Of a DNA stretch of 64,000 nucleotides, positions 49,822 through 59,525 are shown piece by piece. The translations under genes were made by a program, and so were the position numbers. The DNA lies in assembly GCA_002840245.1 (NCBI GenBank), contig PHAA01000011.1, positions 1 to 64,000 on the forward strand. Direction: 5' to 3'. How positions within the stretch are numbered: the first letter of the stretch is position 1; every line of letters begins with the position of its first letter. The DNA comes from Firmicutes bacterium HGW-Firmicutes-15. Lineage in GTDB: Bacteria; Bacillota; Syntrophomonadia; Syntrophomonadales; Syntrophomonadaceae. Below the pieces are notes generated by a model that saw only the letters and a program-made list of their open reading frames with translations, made no database searches and was not told the DNA's origin.

Positions 49822-50097
49822 TATCTGGGGTCTCGCTTTTTGCGTTGAGGAATGACGATATAATAGCTTATCGGTTTTTCGGATATTTTTTCGCAATAAT
49901 GCTTGTCGTCAAAAGGAATACACCGAGGATTCCTCATGCTTCCGCCTTGTCTTACGGTATAATCCCTCGCTTAAAAATCGTAATTTATTATTTCGCCGTT
50001 CCGTAAGCTCTCACTTAAAAATCATTGTCATAAATATACTTCCCAATAGCATAGTCTATAAAGAAAAAATATAGCTCATTTGTAAGGAGGCGATTTT

Positions 50098-50367
50098 ATG
50101 GCGGAACATTCCCTGAGCCTGGCCAACCGCCAGCGCATGGAATTAACTGGAGTAAACAACGTAATTACCTTTGATGAACAAGAAATAATTCTCTCTACCG
50201 CCCTGGGTTTTCTGGCTGTTACAGGGGAAGAACTGCATATCAATGCGCTGAACCTGGATGATGGCAAGGTGGCAATCCAGGGAAATGTAAACAATATTGG
50301 CTACAAGCCGCAGGGAACAGATCTCAAAGCCAAAGGAAAAAACATGTTGGGACGTCTGTTTAAATAA
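50098..50367 (+). CDS. yabP: Sporulation protein YabP
   Basis: EHSLSLANRQRMELTGVNNVITFDEQEIILSTALGFLAVTGEELHINALNLDDGKVAIQGNV. Confidence 0.95.
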   Translation: MAEHSLSLANRQRMELTGVNNVITFDEQEIILSTALGFLAVTGEELHINALNLDDGKVAIQGNVNNIGYKPQGTDLKAKGKNMLGRLFK

Positions 50368-50380
50368 GGAGGGTTGCCAG

Positions 50381-50803
50381 GTGGGGCTATTTGCCCAGAT
50401 AGAAGCATTCTTGCTGACTTTTCTCTTGGGAATGATAGCGGGTCTGATATTTCATTACTACCAGTCAACCATTCATAAACTGCGTATCGGCAGATATGTA
50501 CTTTACCTGATGGACTTTATCCTGTGGATGATAATGATAATTGTAATTGCTGCAGCCTTGTTTTTGATCAATCAGGGTGAAATTAGGGTATATGTTTTTA
50601 TTGCTCTGGTTGCTGGTGGAGCTGTTTACTATAAATGCCTGGCCCAATATATGCAACAGCCCATCCTTTTTCTAGGTAAAGCCACTGCATCTGTGTTTCA
50701 GGCTATTTTTTCTGGCTTAGCAAAGCCCCTAGTTTTAGCTAACTCTTGGCTCCGAGATCAATGTAAAAAATGGAAGAGACCTCCCCCCGTAGATGATGAT
50801 TAA
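50381..50803 (+). CDS. yabQ: Spore cortex biosynthesis protein YabQ
   Basis: GTG start after ggaggg; multi-TM; immediately follows yabP. Confidence 0.88.
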   Translation: MGLFAQIEAFLLTFLLGMIAGLIFHYYQSTIHKLRIGRYVLYLMDFILWMIMIIVIAAALFLINQGEIRVYVFIALVAGGAVYYKCLAQYMQQPILFLGKATASVFQAIFSGLAKPLVLANSWLRDQCKKWKRPPPVDDD

Positions 50804-50865
50804 AATTTATTTTTGAAATAAGCAGGAATTTGTGATATGCTACCCGAAAGTAAGATATAGAAAAT

Positions 50866-50897
50866 TTGTCCACAATCTGTGGATAATCTGTGGATAG
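50866..50897. promoter_or_regulatory. DnaA-box cluster (three boxes)
   Basis: TTGTCCACA (50866-50874), TGTGGATAA (50878-50886, perfect), TGTGGATAG (50889-50897). Confidence 0.7.
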
Positions 50898-50909
50898 CGT
50901 GTATATAAA

Positions 50910-51152
50910 ATGCGTATCGAAATTAGGGGAGCAGAAAAATTAAGTTTCAGGGAGAGACAAGTGGTGATACTTAAGGAGATGGGGAAAAGCACCGAAGAGA
51001 TAACCCGCACCCTTAAAGTAACCGCCAGTACAGTCGCCACCCTGTATCATCGTGCCCGTACCAAGGGCTACGAAGTAGTAATCGTGCTTCCCGGGAATGT
51101 CATGGGTATATTAGGAGGGGAGGACGATAATGACCAAGACGAATCAGAATAA
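50910..51152 (+). CDS. Small HTH (sigma region 4/LuxR-like) protein
   Basis: LSFRERQVVILKEMGKSTEEITRTLKVTASTVATLYHRARTKGYEVV. Confidence 0.7.
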   Translation: MRIEIRGAEKLSFRERQVVILKEMGKSTEEITRTLKVTASTVATLYHRARTKGYEVVIVLPGNVMGILGGEDDNDQDESE

Positions 51153-51420
51153 AAAACCACTTCGACTTATATTAACAAGTTTACTGTGTTGCCTTTTGTT
51201 ATTTACCATCGTTCCCCGGGCCAAAATAATATACGAATTATCAGCCCGAGAGAAGGAACTGCAAAAGGAGAAGGTGCGGCTTACCCAAATTAATGAAGAA
51301 CGTCAGCTCACCTTGGAAAGCTTAGATTCCCCCCAAACCATGGAACGCATTGCTCGGGAACAGCTGGGCATGGTAAAAAAAGGTGAAAGAACAATAATAA
51401 AGGTAATTCACGAGAAGTAA
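51130..51420 (+). CDS. divIC: Septum formation initiator family protein (DivIC/FtsB-like)
   Basis: One TM, coiled coil, ERIAREQLGMVKKGE; position between yabQ and yabR. Confidence 0.88.
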   Translation: MTKTNQNKKPLRLILTSLLCCLLLFTIVPRAKIIYELSAREKELQKEKVRLTQINEERQLTLESLDSPQTMERIAREQLGMVKKGERTIIKVIHEK

Positions 51421-51500
51421 TTTGCGTTTGCTGGTTGACTACTGCCTGTGCATTTACTAAAATAAACATAGCACAATTTTTGAGGGGGATCTTAACGTCT

Positions 51501-51959
51501 ATGCCAATTGAACAAACTAATACTGTTATTGTACCCGGTGATCTATTAGATGGTAAGGTACAAGGAATCACCACTTTCGGAGCCTTTATTGAACTCCCAG
51601 GTGGACTGGTGGGGCTGGTACACATATCAGAAATAGCCGACACCTATGTGAAGGATGTCAAGGATTTTATCAAAGAGGGAGATAGCGTTAAAGTCAAGGT
51701 ACTTAATGTTGCCGGGAAGAAAATTGGTTTGTCTATTAAACAGACCCTTCCTCCAAAGATTATTCCCCCTAGGGTGAATCGGCCTGAAAGCAGACCTGCT
51801 CCAAATCGGCGGGATGCTAGAGGTTTTAGCCAGAAGAGAGTTGAGACTCCGGTTAGTCTAGATGACAAGATCGCTCGTTTCCTGAAAGAAAGTGATGAGA
51901 GGATGCAACCTCTCAAAAACAAGGTGGAGACTAGGAAACGCAGCAAAACCAATCAATAA
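51501..51959 (+). CDS. yabR: S1 RNA-binding domain protein (YabR-like)
   Basis: GDLLDGKVQGITTFGAFIELPGGLVGLVHISEIADTYVKDVKDFIKEGDSVKVKVL. Confidence 0.93.
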   Translation: MPIEQTNTVIVPGDLLDGKVQGITTFGAFIELPGGLVGLVHISEIADTYVKDVKDFIKEGDSVKVKVLNVAGKKIGLSIKQTLPPKIIPPRVNRPESRPAPNRRDARGFSQKRVETPVSLDDKIARFLKESDERMQPLKNKVETRKRSKTNQ

Positions 51960-52089
51960 TGTTTCACAGGCACTTCTGCGGAAGTGCTTTTCTGTTTGAT
52001 AAGAGTCTCTTAGGAACGGCGAAAAAATATTCGCTTAAAAGCAATAAGTTATTATTTTAATGTTTCTTAAACAAGAAAGGAAGAACGGT

Positions 52090-52959
52090 ATGCGATATGG
52101 AGCTGTGGATATAGGAACCAATTCCTGCCGTCTGCTCATAGCCGAGGCAGATGCTGAGAAAGGTTTGAATCCTCTACATAAGGAACTGGATACAACCCGT
52201 ATAGGGGAGGGAGTCAACCACTCGGGCTTAATTAGTGCAGACGCCATGGAGAGGACGATTGTTACTCTAAGGCGGTTCCAGGAAAAGATGCAGGAATATG
52301 GTGTGGAAAAACACCGGGCCATTGCTACCAGTGCTGTTAGAGAAGCTCGCAATGGAGATGACTTTGTGCGCCGGGCCTGGGAAGAGAGCAGGATGAAAGT
52401 AGATATAGTAAAAGGTGAAGAAGAGGCTGGTCTCAGTTATCTGGGGGTTAAACAGGGTTTAAAACTAGAACGGTCTCCTCTGGTGGTTGATTTAGGTGGT
52501 GGCAGCACCGAGTTTATCTGCCCGGAAGAAAAGCTCCTATTATCTCTTCCTATGGGAGCGGTTAGAGCTACGGAGGCTGATATGTATGCGGCGCAAATCG
52601 GCGAGCTGCTGGCCCCTCTAGGGAAGATCAAGGATCAACTTCTAAACCGACCCCTAGTTTTAGTGGGTGGGACAGCTAGCACTCTAGCAGCGGTAAAGCT
52701 AGGCATGGAAGAATATAATGCGGAACTGGTGCACGGCGCAGTATTAAGCCGGGCTGAAATCGGCGACCTATATAATCTGTTGGAAAGGATGCCTATTTCT
52801 CTACGTCGCAGGTTGCCCGGACTCCAACCTGAACGCGCAGATATTATAAACAAGGGAACCCTAATCGTACTAGTGATCATGGAAGTTCTAGGCGAAAAAG
52901 AGATTATTGTCAGCGAAAGCGACCTCCTGCAGGGAATAATTTACCTGCTTATGGGTTAA
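52090..52959 (+). CDS. Ppx/GppA phosphatase family protein
   Basis: MRYGAVDIGTNSCRLLIAEA, VVDLGGGSTEFI, VGGTASTLAAV. Confidence 0.95.
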   Translation: MRYGAVDIGTNSCRLLIAEADAEKGLNPLHKELDTTRIGEGVNHSGLISADAMERTIVTLRRFQEKMQEYGVEKHRAIATSAVREARNGDDFVRRAWEESRMKVDIVKGEEEAGLSYLGVKQGLKLERSPLVVDLGGGSTEFICPEEKLLLSLPMGAVRATEADMYAAQIGELLAPLGKIKDQLLNRPLVLVGGTASTLAAVKLGMEEYNAELVHGAVLSRAEIGDLYNLLERMPISLRRRLPGLQPERADIINKGTLIVLVIMEVLGEKEIIVSESDLLQGIIYLLMG

Positions 52960-52964
52960 TTGGA

Positions 52965-53007
52965 GAGGAGACACAAGGGAAATGGTTCTCCTGTGTCTCC
53001 TCCGCGG
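52965..53007. terminator. Hairpin between convergent genes
   Basis: gaggagacacaaggg...cctgtgtctcctc. Confidence 0.6.
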
Positions 53008-53024
53008 GTGTCTCTGTCGTTTGC

Positions 53025-53720
53025 TTATTTCGGTAATCTTTTAGCTTTTGCGGCGAATCCGCCTATTTTATCCTGCCTCTTAATAGCTTCAACATCTTTC
53101 TCGCCATTGACGTTCACGGTATAAACTTTTCCGTAACCTTCTCCGTAAACATTGTGCAAATCGACTAGTACCCCAATAATCTGCAAGGTCTGCTTCTCCA
53201 CCAGGGGAGCAATATCAGGATGGGCCAAGAGCTGGTCAATCTGGATATCGACATTAATTTCCGATAGTTGTGCTTGAGTCAGTGATGCGGCGGCCAAATC
53301 CACCTTTATGCCAGCGCAGGCCTGATAAAGGGAGTTTTTCACGGTGGTCAGTTCATTTACCAAGGCTGAGGGCTCAGCGGAAAAATCAGACGTGGCAGCC
53401 TTTATGGCTCCACACTCACTATGACCGGCTACGATCATAAGTGGGGTATGCAGATGTAAGAGACCGTATAAAACCGAGCCTTCGCTATTTTTTACTTGAT
53501 TACCGATATTCTCTACGCAAAAAACCCGATTGAAAGTATCTCCTAGCATGCTAGGAGGCACCCGAGAATCACAGCAGGTTAAGAGCGTGACAAAAGGGTG
53601 TTGCTGGTAATGTCCTTTGGCGAAATCATCCAGCGAAAAGGTGTTCTCGAAATTTGCAAGGCTTTCGTCCAGATTATGGAGCAGGTTGACAAGGTCAAAT
53701 TTGACCACTTCATGGGACAT
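53025..53720 (-). CDS. Beta-class carbonic anhydrase
   Basis: TLLTCCDSRVPPSML, IVAGHSECGAIKAA. Confidence 0.92.
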   Translation of the reverse strand: MSHEVVKFDLVNLLHNLDESLANFENTFSLDDFAKGHYQQHPFVTLLTCCDSRVPPSMLGDTFNRVFCVENIGNQVKNSEGSVLYGLLHLHTPLMIVAGHSECGAIKAATSDFSAEPSALVNELTTVKNSLYQACAGIKVDLAAASLTQAQLSEINVDIQIDQLLAHPDIAPLVEKQTLQIIGVLVDLHNVYGEGYGKVYTVNVNGEKDVEAIKRQDKIGGFAAKAKRLPK

Positions 53721-54136
53721 AATACTACCTCCTAAAATAAAATATTGTTATATTAAACATTCCTAAAAATTATAATGCTCAACGCACGCAGGTATTTTGC
53801 GATTAATGTAGAAATAGTCACTGGATAAGTATTAATATCGAAGCCTTACAAATCATAGCAATTAGTATATTGTAATAATTCTAACATTGGGGTCAATTAT
53901 GCACAATATAAATGTTTAGATTTGGAAATAGCTAGTACGGCGGTTGTTTCAATATATAAGGTATAGCTCAAGCGTGATGCAAAGAGCAGAGAAAAATTTG
54001 GGTTTGATTGGGTAGAGAACCATATTAATAAGGGGCTTGACCGATGTAAGAGCCTTATTTTGTCAGGAGAGGGGGGTAAAAAACCAACCAATCTACTATT
54101 TAAAATTATATTATTAAAAGGAGAGTGGAAAACAAT

Positions 54137-54982
54137 ATGAATTTTTTAACCCCTGCAGAAATTGCTGTAGCCGCTGCTAATGCGGGTAAGGCAAAATCAG
54201 AGTTGCCAATTTGGAAGATGTTTATTCTGGGGATACTGGCAGGTGCTTACATTGGCTTTGGAGCTAACCTGGCAACCAAGATAGGGTCAACTCCAGACGC
54301 TGGTGGGGCCGGCGGAACTTTCTTATTTGGTGCTGTCTTCTCCGTAGGCCTGATGCTGGTAGTTCTTGCCGGCTCTGAACTGTTTACAGGTAATGCTATG
54401 GCATGCTTTATTTCCGCTTGCAATGGTCAAGCAAGCTGGGGTGGACTGTTTACAAACTGGGTAGTTGTTTATATTGCCAACTTTGCAGGTTCAGTTCTTT
54501 TAGTTTATATCATCTACTATGGTGGTTACTGGGCCGATCCTGCCGCTGCAACCGGAATTAGTGCTATGGGAATTAAAGCACTTGCCATAGCTAAGGGCAA
54601 ACTGGGTCTGACCTTCACCCAAGCATTCATGCGCGCCATTTGCTGTAACTGGCTGGTTTGTTTGGCTGTATGGCTTGCTTTTGCTGCCAAAGATGTTGTA
54701 GGCAAAATCTTCGGTATATTCTTCCCCATCATGGCTTTCGTATCCAGCGGATTCGAGCATTGTGTTGCTAACATGTTCTTTGTTCCTATGGGTATAGTTA
54801 TTTCCAATGGCGCTGCAGAAGGAGCAGCTACGGCTCTCAAGATGACTCCCGAAGCCCTGGCTGCCAAGTTCACCTACGGAACCTTCATCACTGCTAACCT
54901 GGTGCCAGTTACTCTGGGCAACATTGTTGGCGGATCAATCTTCGTAGGCCTCGTTTACTGGATGCTTTACCTGAAAAAATAG
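54137..54982 (+). CDS. Formate/nitrite transporter (FNT) family protein
   Basis: FLTPAEIAVAAANAGKAKSELPIWKMFILGILAGAYIGFGANLA; FEHCVANMFFVPMGI. Confidence 0.95.
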   Translation: MNFLTPAEIAVAAANAGKAKSELPIWKMFILGILAGAYIGFGANLATKIGSTPDAGGAGGTFLFGAVFSVGLMLVVLAGSELFTGNAMACFISACNGQASWGGLFTNWVVVYIANFAGSVLLVYIIYYGGYWADPAAATGISAMGIKALAIAKGKLGLTFTQAFMRAICCNWLVCLAVWLAFAAKDVVGKIFGIFFPIMAFVSSGFEHCVANMFFVPMGIVISNGAAEGAATALKMTPEALAAKFTYGTFITANLVPVTLGNIVGGSIFVGLVYWMLYLKK

Positions 54983-55007
54983 TTCGGGTAATTGGGAACT
55001 TCAGCAT

Positions 55008-55047
55008 AAAAAAGGACTTCTTTTCATCGAGAGAAGTCCTTTTTTTA
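55008..55047 (+). terminator. Intrinsic terminator after FNT gene
   Basis: aaaaaaggacttcttttcatcgagagaagtcctttttttatg. Confidence 0.85.
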
Positions 55048-55254
55048 TGCCTTCATATTCCCAGTCAGAGAGATAAGTTGTTGAAATAGAGCAAAAATTG
55101 GTCTTATCAGGGACTAAAAATGAGATTATGTAGGAATGAAAAAATGGCTCTCCCCTGCGCATGACAATATTTGCCAATAAGTCCTGCTATAATGATGAGA
55201 CTTAGGGGCTATCAGGAAATAAATAAGGCAGAATTTTGATAGTCCCTCATTATT

Positions 55255-57738
55255 ATGATGAGGGGGAAAAAGCTGTTGGAACGACTGGAGATATACCCTT
55301 TTCAAAGGGTGCTTGAACATAACCCCCATAAAGGGAAAAAAAGGAAAAGGGTAAGCCGATTCAAAATGCCCCAAATCAAATGGGCGAGTCTTCAAAATAC
55401 CGGACTCAGGAATGGGCTGGCCCAATTGGTGAAACCCGAAAGCTTTCTCTTAGCAGTAGGATCGCTAATAATGTCCAGAGCCTTTATCCTTGGAGAATTA
55501 TTACCATTTATATACGCCTTTCTGGCGGCTTTTGCATGGAAAAATCGGGGGTGGAGTACTGTGGTGGCGGTATTTTCACTCTTGGGTTTTCTTACTGTTT
55601 TGGATGGAACAGCTCTGTGGTTCAATCTGATAAGCATTCTAGTTCTGACTGTGGTTATGACTTATGTTAAGGTACCCACAGAAAAGGCTTGGTGGGGATT
55701 ACCGATTTTGACCATGGCGGTGATATTCCTTAGTAAGACTGTTCTGCTCCTGCTCACCCATTTTAATTTTTATCAGGGAATGGTTATTGTATTTGAAGCC
55801 ATGTTGGCTGGAGTCTTAACCTTTGTTTTTATGGTAAGCAGCGAGGTTTTAAGAAGTCGCAAAGCGTTAATCCAATTCAACTTTGAAGAAATGGCGGCCT
55901 TTGTCATCCTGGGTATCGGGTTGGTTATGGGTTTAAATGATGTTCATGTTGCTGGGTTAGGGGTAAGCAGTATATTATGCCGTCTGGGTATTTTGATAGC
56001 CGCATTTCTTTGGGGAAGCGGCGGAGGTACCATGGTTGGTGTTATGTCAGGAATTATTCCTTCCATATCTTCCAGCATTTTTGCACAGAGTCTCGGAATG
56101 TATGCTTTTTCTGGATTACTGGCCGGAGTTTTTAGAAATTTCGGGCGACTAGGCGTTATTATAGGATTTATGTTAGGTAATCTGGCCTTATCTATGTTTA
56201 TAGCGGAAAACCAGGTTGCCCTTATGGGAGTTTGGGAAACTGGTATAGCCAGCCTAATCTTTTTCCTCTTGCCGGAGTCTTTGAAAGAAAAGATCCCCGT
56301 AGAGTCATTAGGTACGATGAAGCAGATGGAGGCCAACCAAATGCAAAGCGTGGATAGTCGTATAAAAGCTAGCGTAGGAAATCGAATTCAGAACTTGGCG
56401 GTGGTATTTGACGAACTTAGCTCCACCTTCACTGCTCCTTCTTGCCAGAGTCCGAAAACGCAATCGACAGCCTACCTGAATTATCTCTACGATGAACTTT
56501 CGCACGGGTTTTGCGAAGGCTGTACCCGTTATAATAGCTGCTGGGATCGCGATTGCTATAACACCTCTCAGTTTTTGCTGGATATCTTCACCCTGGCTGA
56601 AGGGGAAGGGCAAGTTAGCTATGATGATTGTCCTGCGGAGTTCAAACGCAAATGCGTACACGGTCGGGAATTAGTGAGCACTGTAAACTATTTGTTTGAC
56701 AACCTGCGCATGAACGAATACTGGTCAGGAAAAATAGATGAGTCGCGCGAACTAGTAGCCAGGCAGTTGAAAGGGGTAAGCCAGGTGGTTAAGAATCTAG
56801 CCGAGGAAGTCGAAGTGGAAACGATGGTGGATTTTGAACTTCGCAATGCACTTTTGAAGGCTTGTTCGCGCCAGGGAATTAACCTCAAAGATATTACCCC
56901 TATTCGTACTAGCGGCGAGCAACTGTTGCTGGAGGTGATAGCGGGATCGTGTGTAGATGGAACCGGCTGTGACCTCAGTATTGCACCTGCTCTTTCCTCA
57001 CTTATGGGCGAGAAAATGGAAGTATGCTCTAAAAAATGCCCTCGCTTCAAAGGACAGGGCGCCTGTGAATTCACCCTTACCCGTGCCTTTGCATATAATG
57101 TGCAAAGCGCCGTTGCTCAGGTGGCTCGTGAAGATGTTTCCGGGGACAGCTATGCCATAAGTACTTTAAAGGAAGGCAAGGAACTGCTTGTTTTAAGCGA
57201 CGGAATGGGAGTAGGAGAATCGGCCTCTAAGCAAAGCCAGACCGCCGTCAATCTGCTTGAGAACCTCCTTAACAGCGGTTTTAATAAGGAAGTAGCTCTG
57301 AAAACAATTAACTCGGTACTTTTGCTTCGTTCCACTACTGAAACCTTTACTACCTTGGATATGGTAATGGTAGACCTATACACTGCTGAGGTTGATTTTA
57401 TTAAGACTGCCAGTGCTCCCTCTTTTGTCAAGCGTGGCAAACAGGTTGCTATGATTAGTTCCAGCTCTTTGCCAATAGGCATTTTAAATGAAGTAGAACT
57501 GGTGAGCGAAAAGAAAAACCTTCTTCCTCGGGATATGATATTGATGGTAAGCGATGGGGTAATGGAAGCATCTCGATCTGTAAACGGGGAGGAATGGATA
57601 AGCCAGCTTTTCTCTGATCTTAATGAGAGCGACCCGCAGGTGGTGGCAGAAATAGTTATCAACCAAGCCTTAAGCCTCGCCCAGGGTAAACCCCATGATG
57701 ATATGACGGTAATCTGTATGAACATAGAACTGCGATAG
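55255..57738 (+). CDS. spoIIE: Stage II sporulation protein E (PP2C-type phosphatase)
   Basis: N-terminal multi-TM; LLVLSDGMGVGESASKQSQTAVNLLENLL; ILMVSDGVMEA; PHDDMTVI. Confidence 0.96.
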   Translation: MMRGKKLLERLEIYPFQRVLEHNPHKGKKRKRVSRFKMPQIKWASLQNTGLRNGLAQLVKPESFLLAVGSLIMSRAFILGELLPFIYAFLAAFAWKNRGWSTVVAVFSLLGFLTVLDGTALWFNLISILVLTVVMTYVKVPTEKAWWGLPILTMAVIFLSKTVLLLLTHFNFYQGMVIVFEAMLAGVLTFVFMVSSEVLRSRKALIQFNFEEMAAFVILGIGLVMGLNDVHVAGLGVSSILCRLGILIAAFLWGSGGGTMVGVMSGIIPSISSSIFAQSLGMYAFSGLLAGVFRNFGRLGVIIGFMLGNLALSMFIAENQVALMGVWETGIASLIFFLLPESLKEKIPVESLGTMKQMEANQMQSVDSRIKASVGNRIQNLAVVFDELSSTFTAPSCQSPKTQSTAYLNYLYDELSHGFCEGCTRYNSCWDRDCYNTSQFLLDIFTLAEGEGQVSYDDCPAEFKRKCVHGRELVSTVNYLFDNLRMNEYWSGKIDESRELVARQLKGVSQVVKNLAEEVEVETMVDFELRNALLKACSRQGINLKDITPIRTSGEQLLLEVIAGSCVDGTGCDLSIAPALSSLMGEKMEVCSKKCPRFKGQGACEFTLTRAFAYNVQSAVAQVAREDVSGDSYAISTLKEGKELLVLSDGMGVGESASKQSQTAVNLLENLLNSGFNKEVALKTINSVLLLRSTTETFTTLDMVMVDLYTAEVDFIKTASAPSFVKRGKQVAMISSSSLPIGILNEVELVSEKKNLLPRDMILMVSDGVMEASRSVNGEEWISQLFSDLNESDPQVVAEIVINQALSLAQGKPHDDMTVICMNIELR

Positions 57739-57768
57739 AATAGGAATGGTCCCCGTATCGGACGGCAA

Positions 57769-57802
57769 TAATAAACCCCGAGTGTAAGCCCGGGGTTTAC
57801 TA
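57769..57802. terminator. Hairpin after spoIIE
   Basis: taaaccccgagtgtaagcccggggttta. Confidence 0.6.
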
Positions 57803-57856
57803 TTGCCCAAAACTTGGGTAGCATAATAATAAGAAATTCAAGTTTCGCAGTTTAGG

Positions 57857-57980
57857 GATACTGCGACATAAGAGTTGTCATTCTGAACGAAGTGAAGAAT
57901 CTTCCCCACGCTTAGGGGAAAGATCCTTCGCTGATCCTCAGGATGACATAAAACTTACTGCGCATAATCAGTCAACTGCG
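57857..57980. repeat. MITE-like palindromic element
   Basis: tgtcattctgaacgaagtgaagaatctt...aagatccttcgctgatcctcaggatgaca (57876-57948) inside ends gatactgcg / ctgcgcataatcagtcaactgcg. Confidence 0.8.
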
Positions 57981-58003
57981 TAATTTAAATATGGAGAAGA
58001 AAA

Positions 58004-59422
58004 ATGCTTAATAAAAAGCTGGAAAAATATATAGAAGCAAACAACTTGATTGGGCCTGGCGAGTTAGTAATCGTTGGGGTATCCGGTGGCCCGGATTCTA
58101 TGGCATTACTACACCTGTTAAAAGAATTGGCTCCATCGATGCAATTTGAGGTTTTAGCAGCCCATTTAAACCATGGCCTGAGGGCAGAAGCTGAAGCGGA
58201 AGAATTATTTGTGAAAGAAAAATGTAAGGCCTGGGGGATTGACTGCTATTCTCGCAGCGTGTCGATAGCGGACCTGGCCCGGGTCCAAAAAACCACTCTG
58301 GAAGATACGGGCCGTAATGCTCGCTACCAGTATTTCAACGAATTGAGGGAGCTAACCGGAGCTCAGCTTATCGCGACCGCTCATCACTATGATGACGTGG
58401 CTGAAACCGTACTCCTGCACCTCCTGAGAGGCTCAGGAATTAAAGGGCTGCGGGGAATACTACCCCGGAGTGGAAATCTGATTAGACCGCTCATAATGGC
58501 CAGCAAGGAAGAACTTTTGAATTATCTGGAAGCCAGAGGAATAGACTATTGTTTGGATCAGAGTAATGATGATTCCGTATACCTGCGCAACCGTATTCGT
58601 CACGGTCTGATTCCTTACATGCAAAAGGAATTTAACCCCCGCATCGTGGGCAAGCTAAACCAGTTGGCTCTCATTGCCCGGGATGAAAATGAGGCATTGG
58701 AGGAGGAAAGCAGAAACCTCTGGGCCGGCGTGTTGCTAAAGGAGGAAGAAGAATCATTGGTTTTAGATAACCAGGCTATGAGACTTCTTCCTCGAGCCTA
58801 TCAGAGGAGGATCGTTATGCGAGCTTTTGCAAAGTTGACCAGTGAATCCGAATGGAACCTGGAAGATGTTCAGAAGGTCTTGGAACTAAGCGACAAAAAA
58901 GGTTCTTCTCTCACTCTGCAATTGAAAAAGAAAGTTCGGGTTAACAAATCTTATGATAGAATGATATTTACCACGCAAAGCATGGAGTCCATTGGCTTTC
59001 TGTATGAAGTTCCGGTGCCAGGTAAGATAGAGATAACAGAGACTGGGGAAATCTATAAGTTTACTTTGGTCAAACGGGAAGATTATTGCCCCGAGAGCGA
59101 GGATATTTACCTGGATTACGAGATGTTGCCGGAAACTATTTACCTGCGTTCCCGCCGTGCGGGAGATATTTTCCGTCCCCAAGGTATGACCGGAAGCAAG
59201 AAACTAAAAAAATATTTTATCGACCTTAAAGTACCTTATTACGAGAGAGACCGAGTTGCTCTGCTGGCTGCCGAAGATCGCGAAATATTCGCGGTTTTGG
59301 GTATGGGTATCTCCCGGATGGCAGCTATGAGCACTAATACGCGCACAGTTTTACTGATTAAAAAGTCAAGAGCCGGGGAAAATAGAGGCAGTGATGATAC
59401 TTGTGATTTATACATGGAATGA
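58004..59422 (+). CDS. tilS: tRNA(Ile)-lysidine synthetase
   Basis: VIVGVSGGPDSMALLHLL, AHLNHGLRAEAEAEE. Confidence 0.96.
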   Translation: MLNKKLEKYIEANNLIGPGELVIVGVSGGPDSMALLHLLKELAPSMQFEVLAAHLNHGLRAEAEAEELFVKEKCKAWGIDCYSRSVSIADLARVQKTTLEDTGRNARYQYFNELRELTGAQLIATAHHYDDVAETVLLHLLRGSGIKGLRGILPRSGNLIRPLIMASKEELLNYLEARGIDYCLDQSNDDSVYLRNRIRHGLIPYMQKEFNPRIVGKLNQLALIARDENEALEEESRNLWAGVLLKEEEESLVLDNQAMRLLPRAYQRRIVMRAFAKLTSESEWNLEDVQKVLELSDKKGSSLTLQLKKKVRVNKSYDRMIFTTQSMESIGFLYEVPVPGKIEITETGEIYKFTLVKREDYCPESEDIYLDYEMLPETIYLRSRRAGDIFRPQGMTGSKKLKKYFIDLKVPYYERDRVALLAAEDREIFAVLGMGISRMAAMSTNTRTVLLIKKSRAGENRGSDDTCDLYME

Positions 59423-59429
59423 ACAATAA

Positions 59430-59458
59430 TTGAAAATAAACCGTCTTTGTGCTACAAT
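59430..59458 (+). promoter_or_regulatory. Sigma-A-like promoter upstream of ftsH
   Basis: TTGAAA - 17 nt - TACAAT. Confidence 0.65.
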
Positions 59459-59525
59459 ATACCAGAATTTCTCGCTATTATAGGCGGTTTTCATAAGCCT
59501 TATGGATGACAGAGGAGGAAGTTAA

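Noticed and set aside
49785-50006. 73-aa ORF after rqcP
   Set aside because: Starts in the terminator hairpin; AT-rich intergenic with no RBS or domain.
57150-57824. 224-aa minus ORF antisense to spoIIE
   Set aside because: Shadow ORF of a conserved phosphatase domain.
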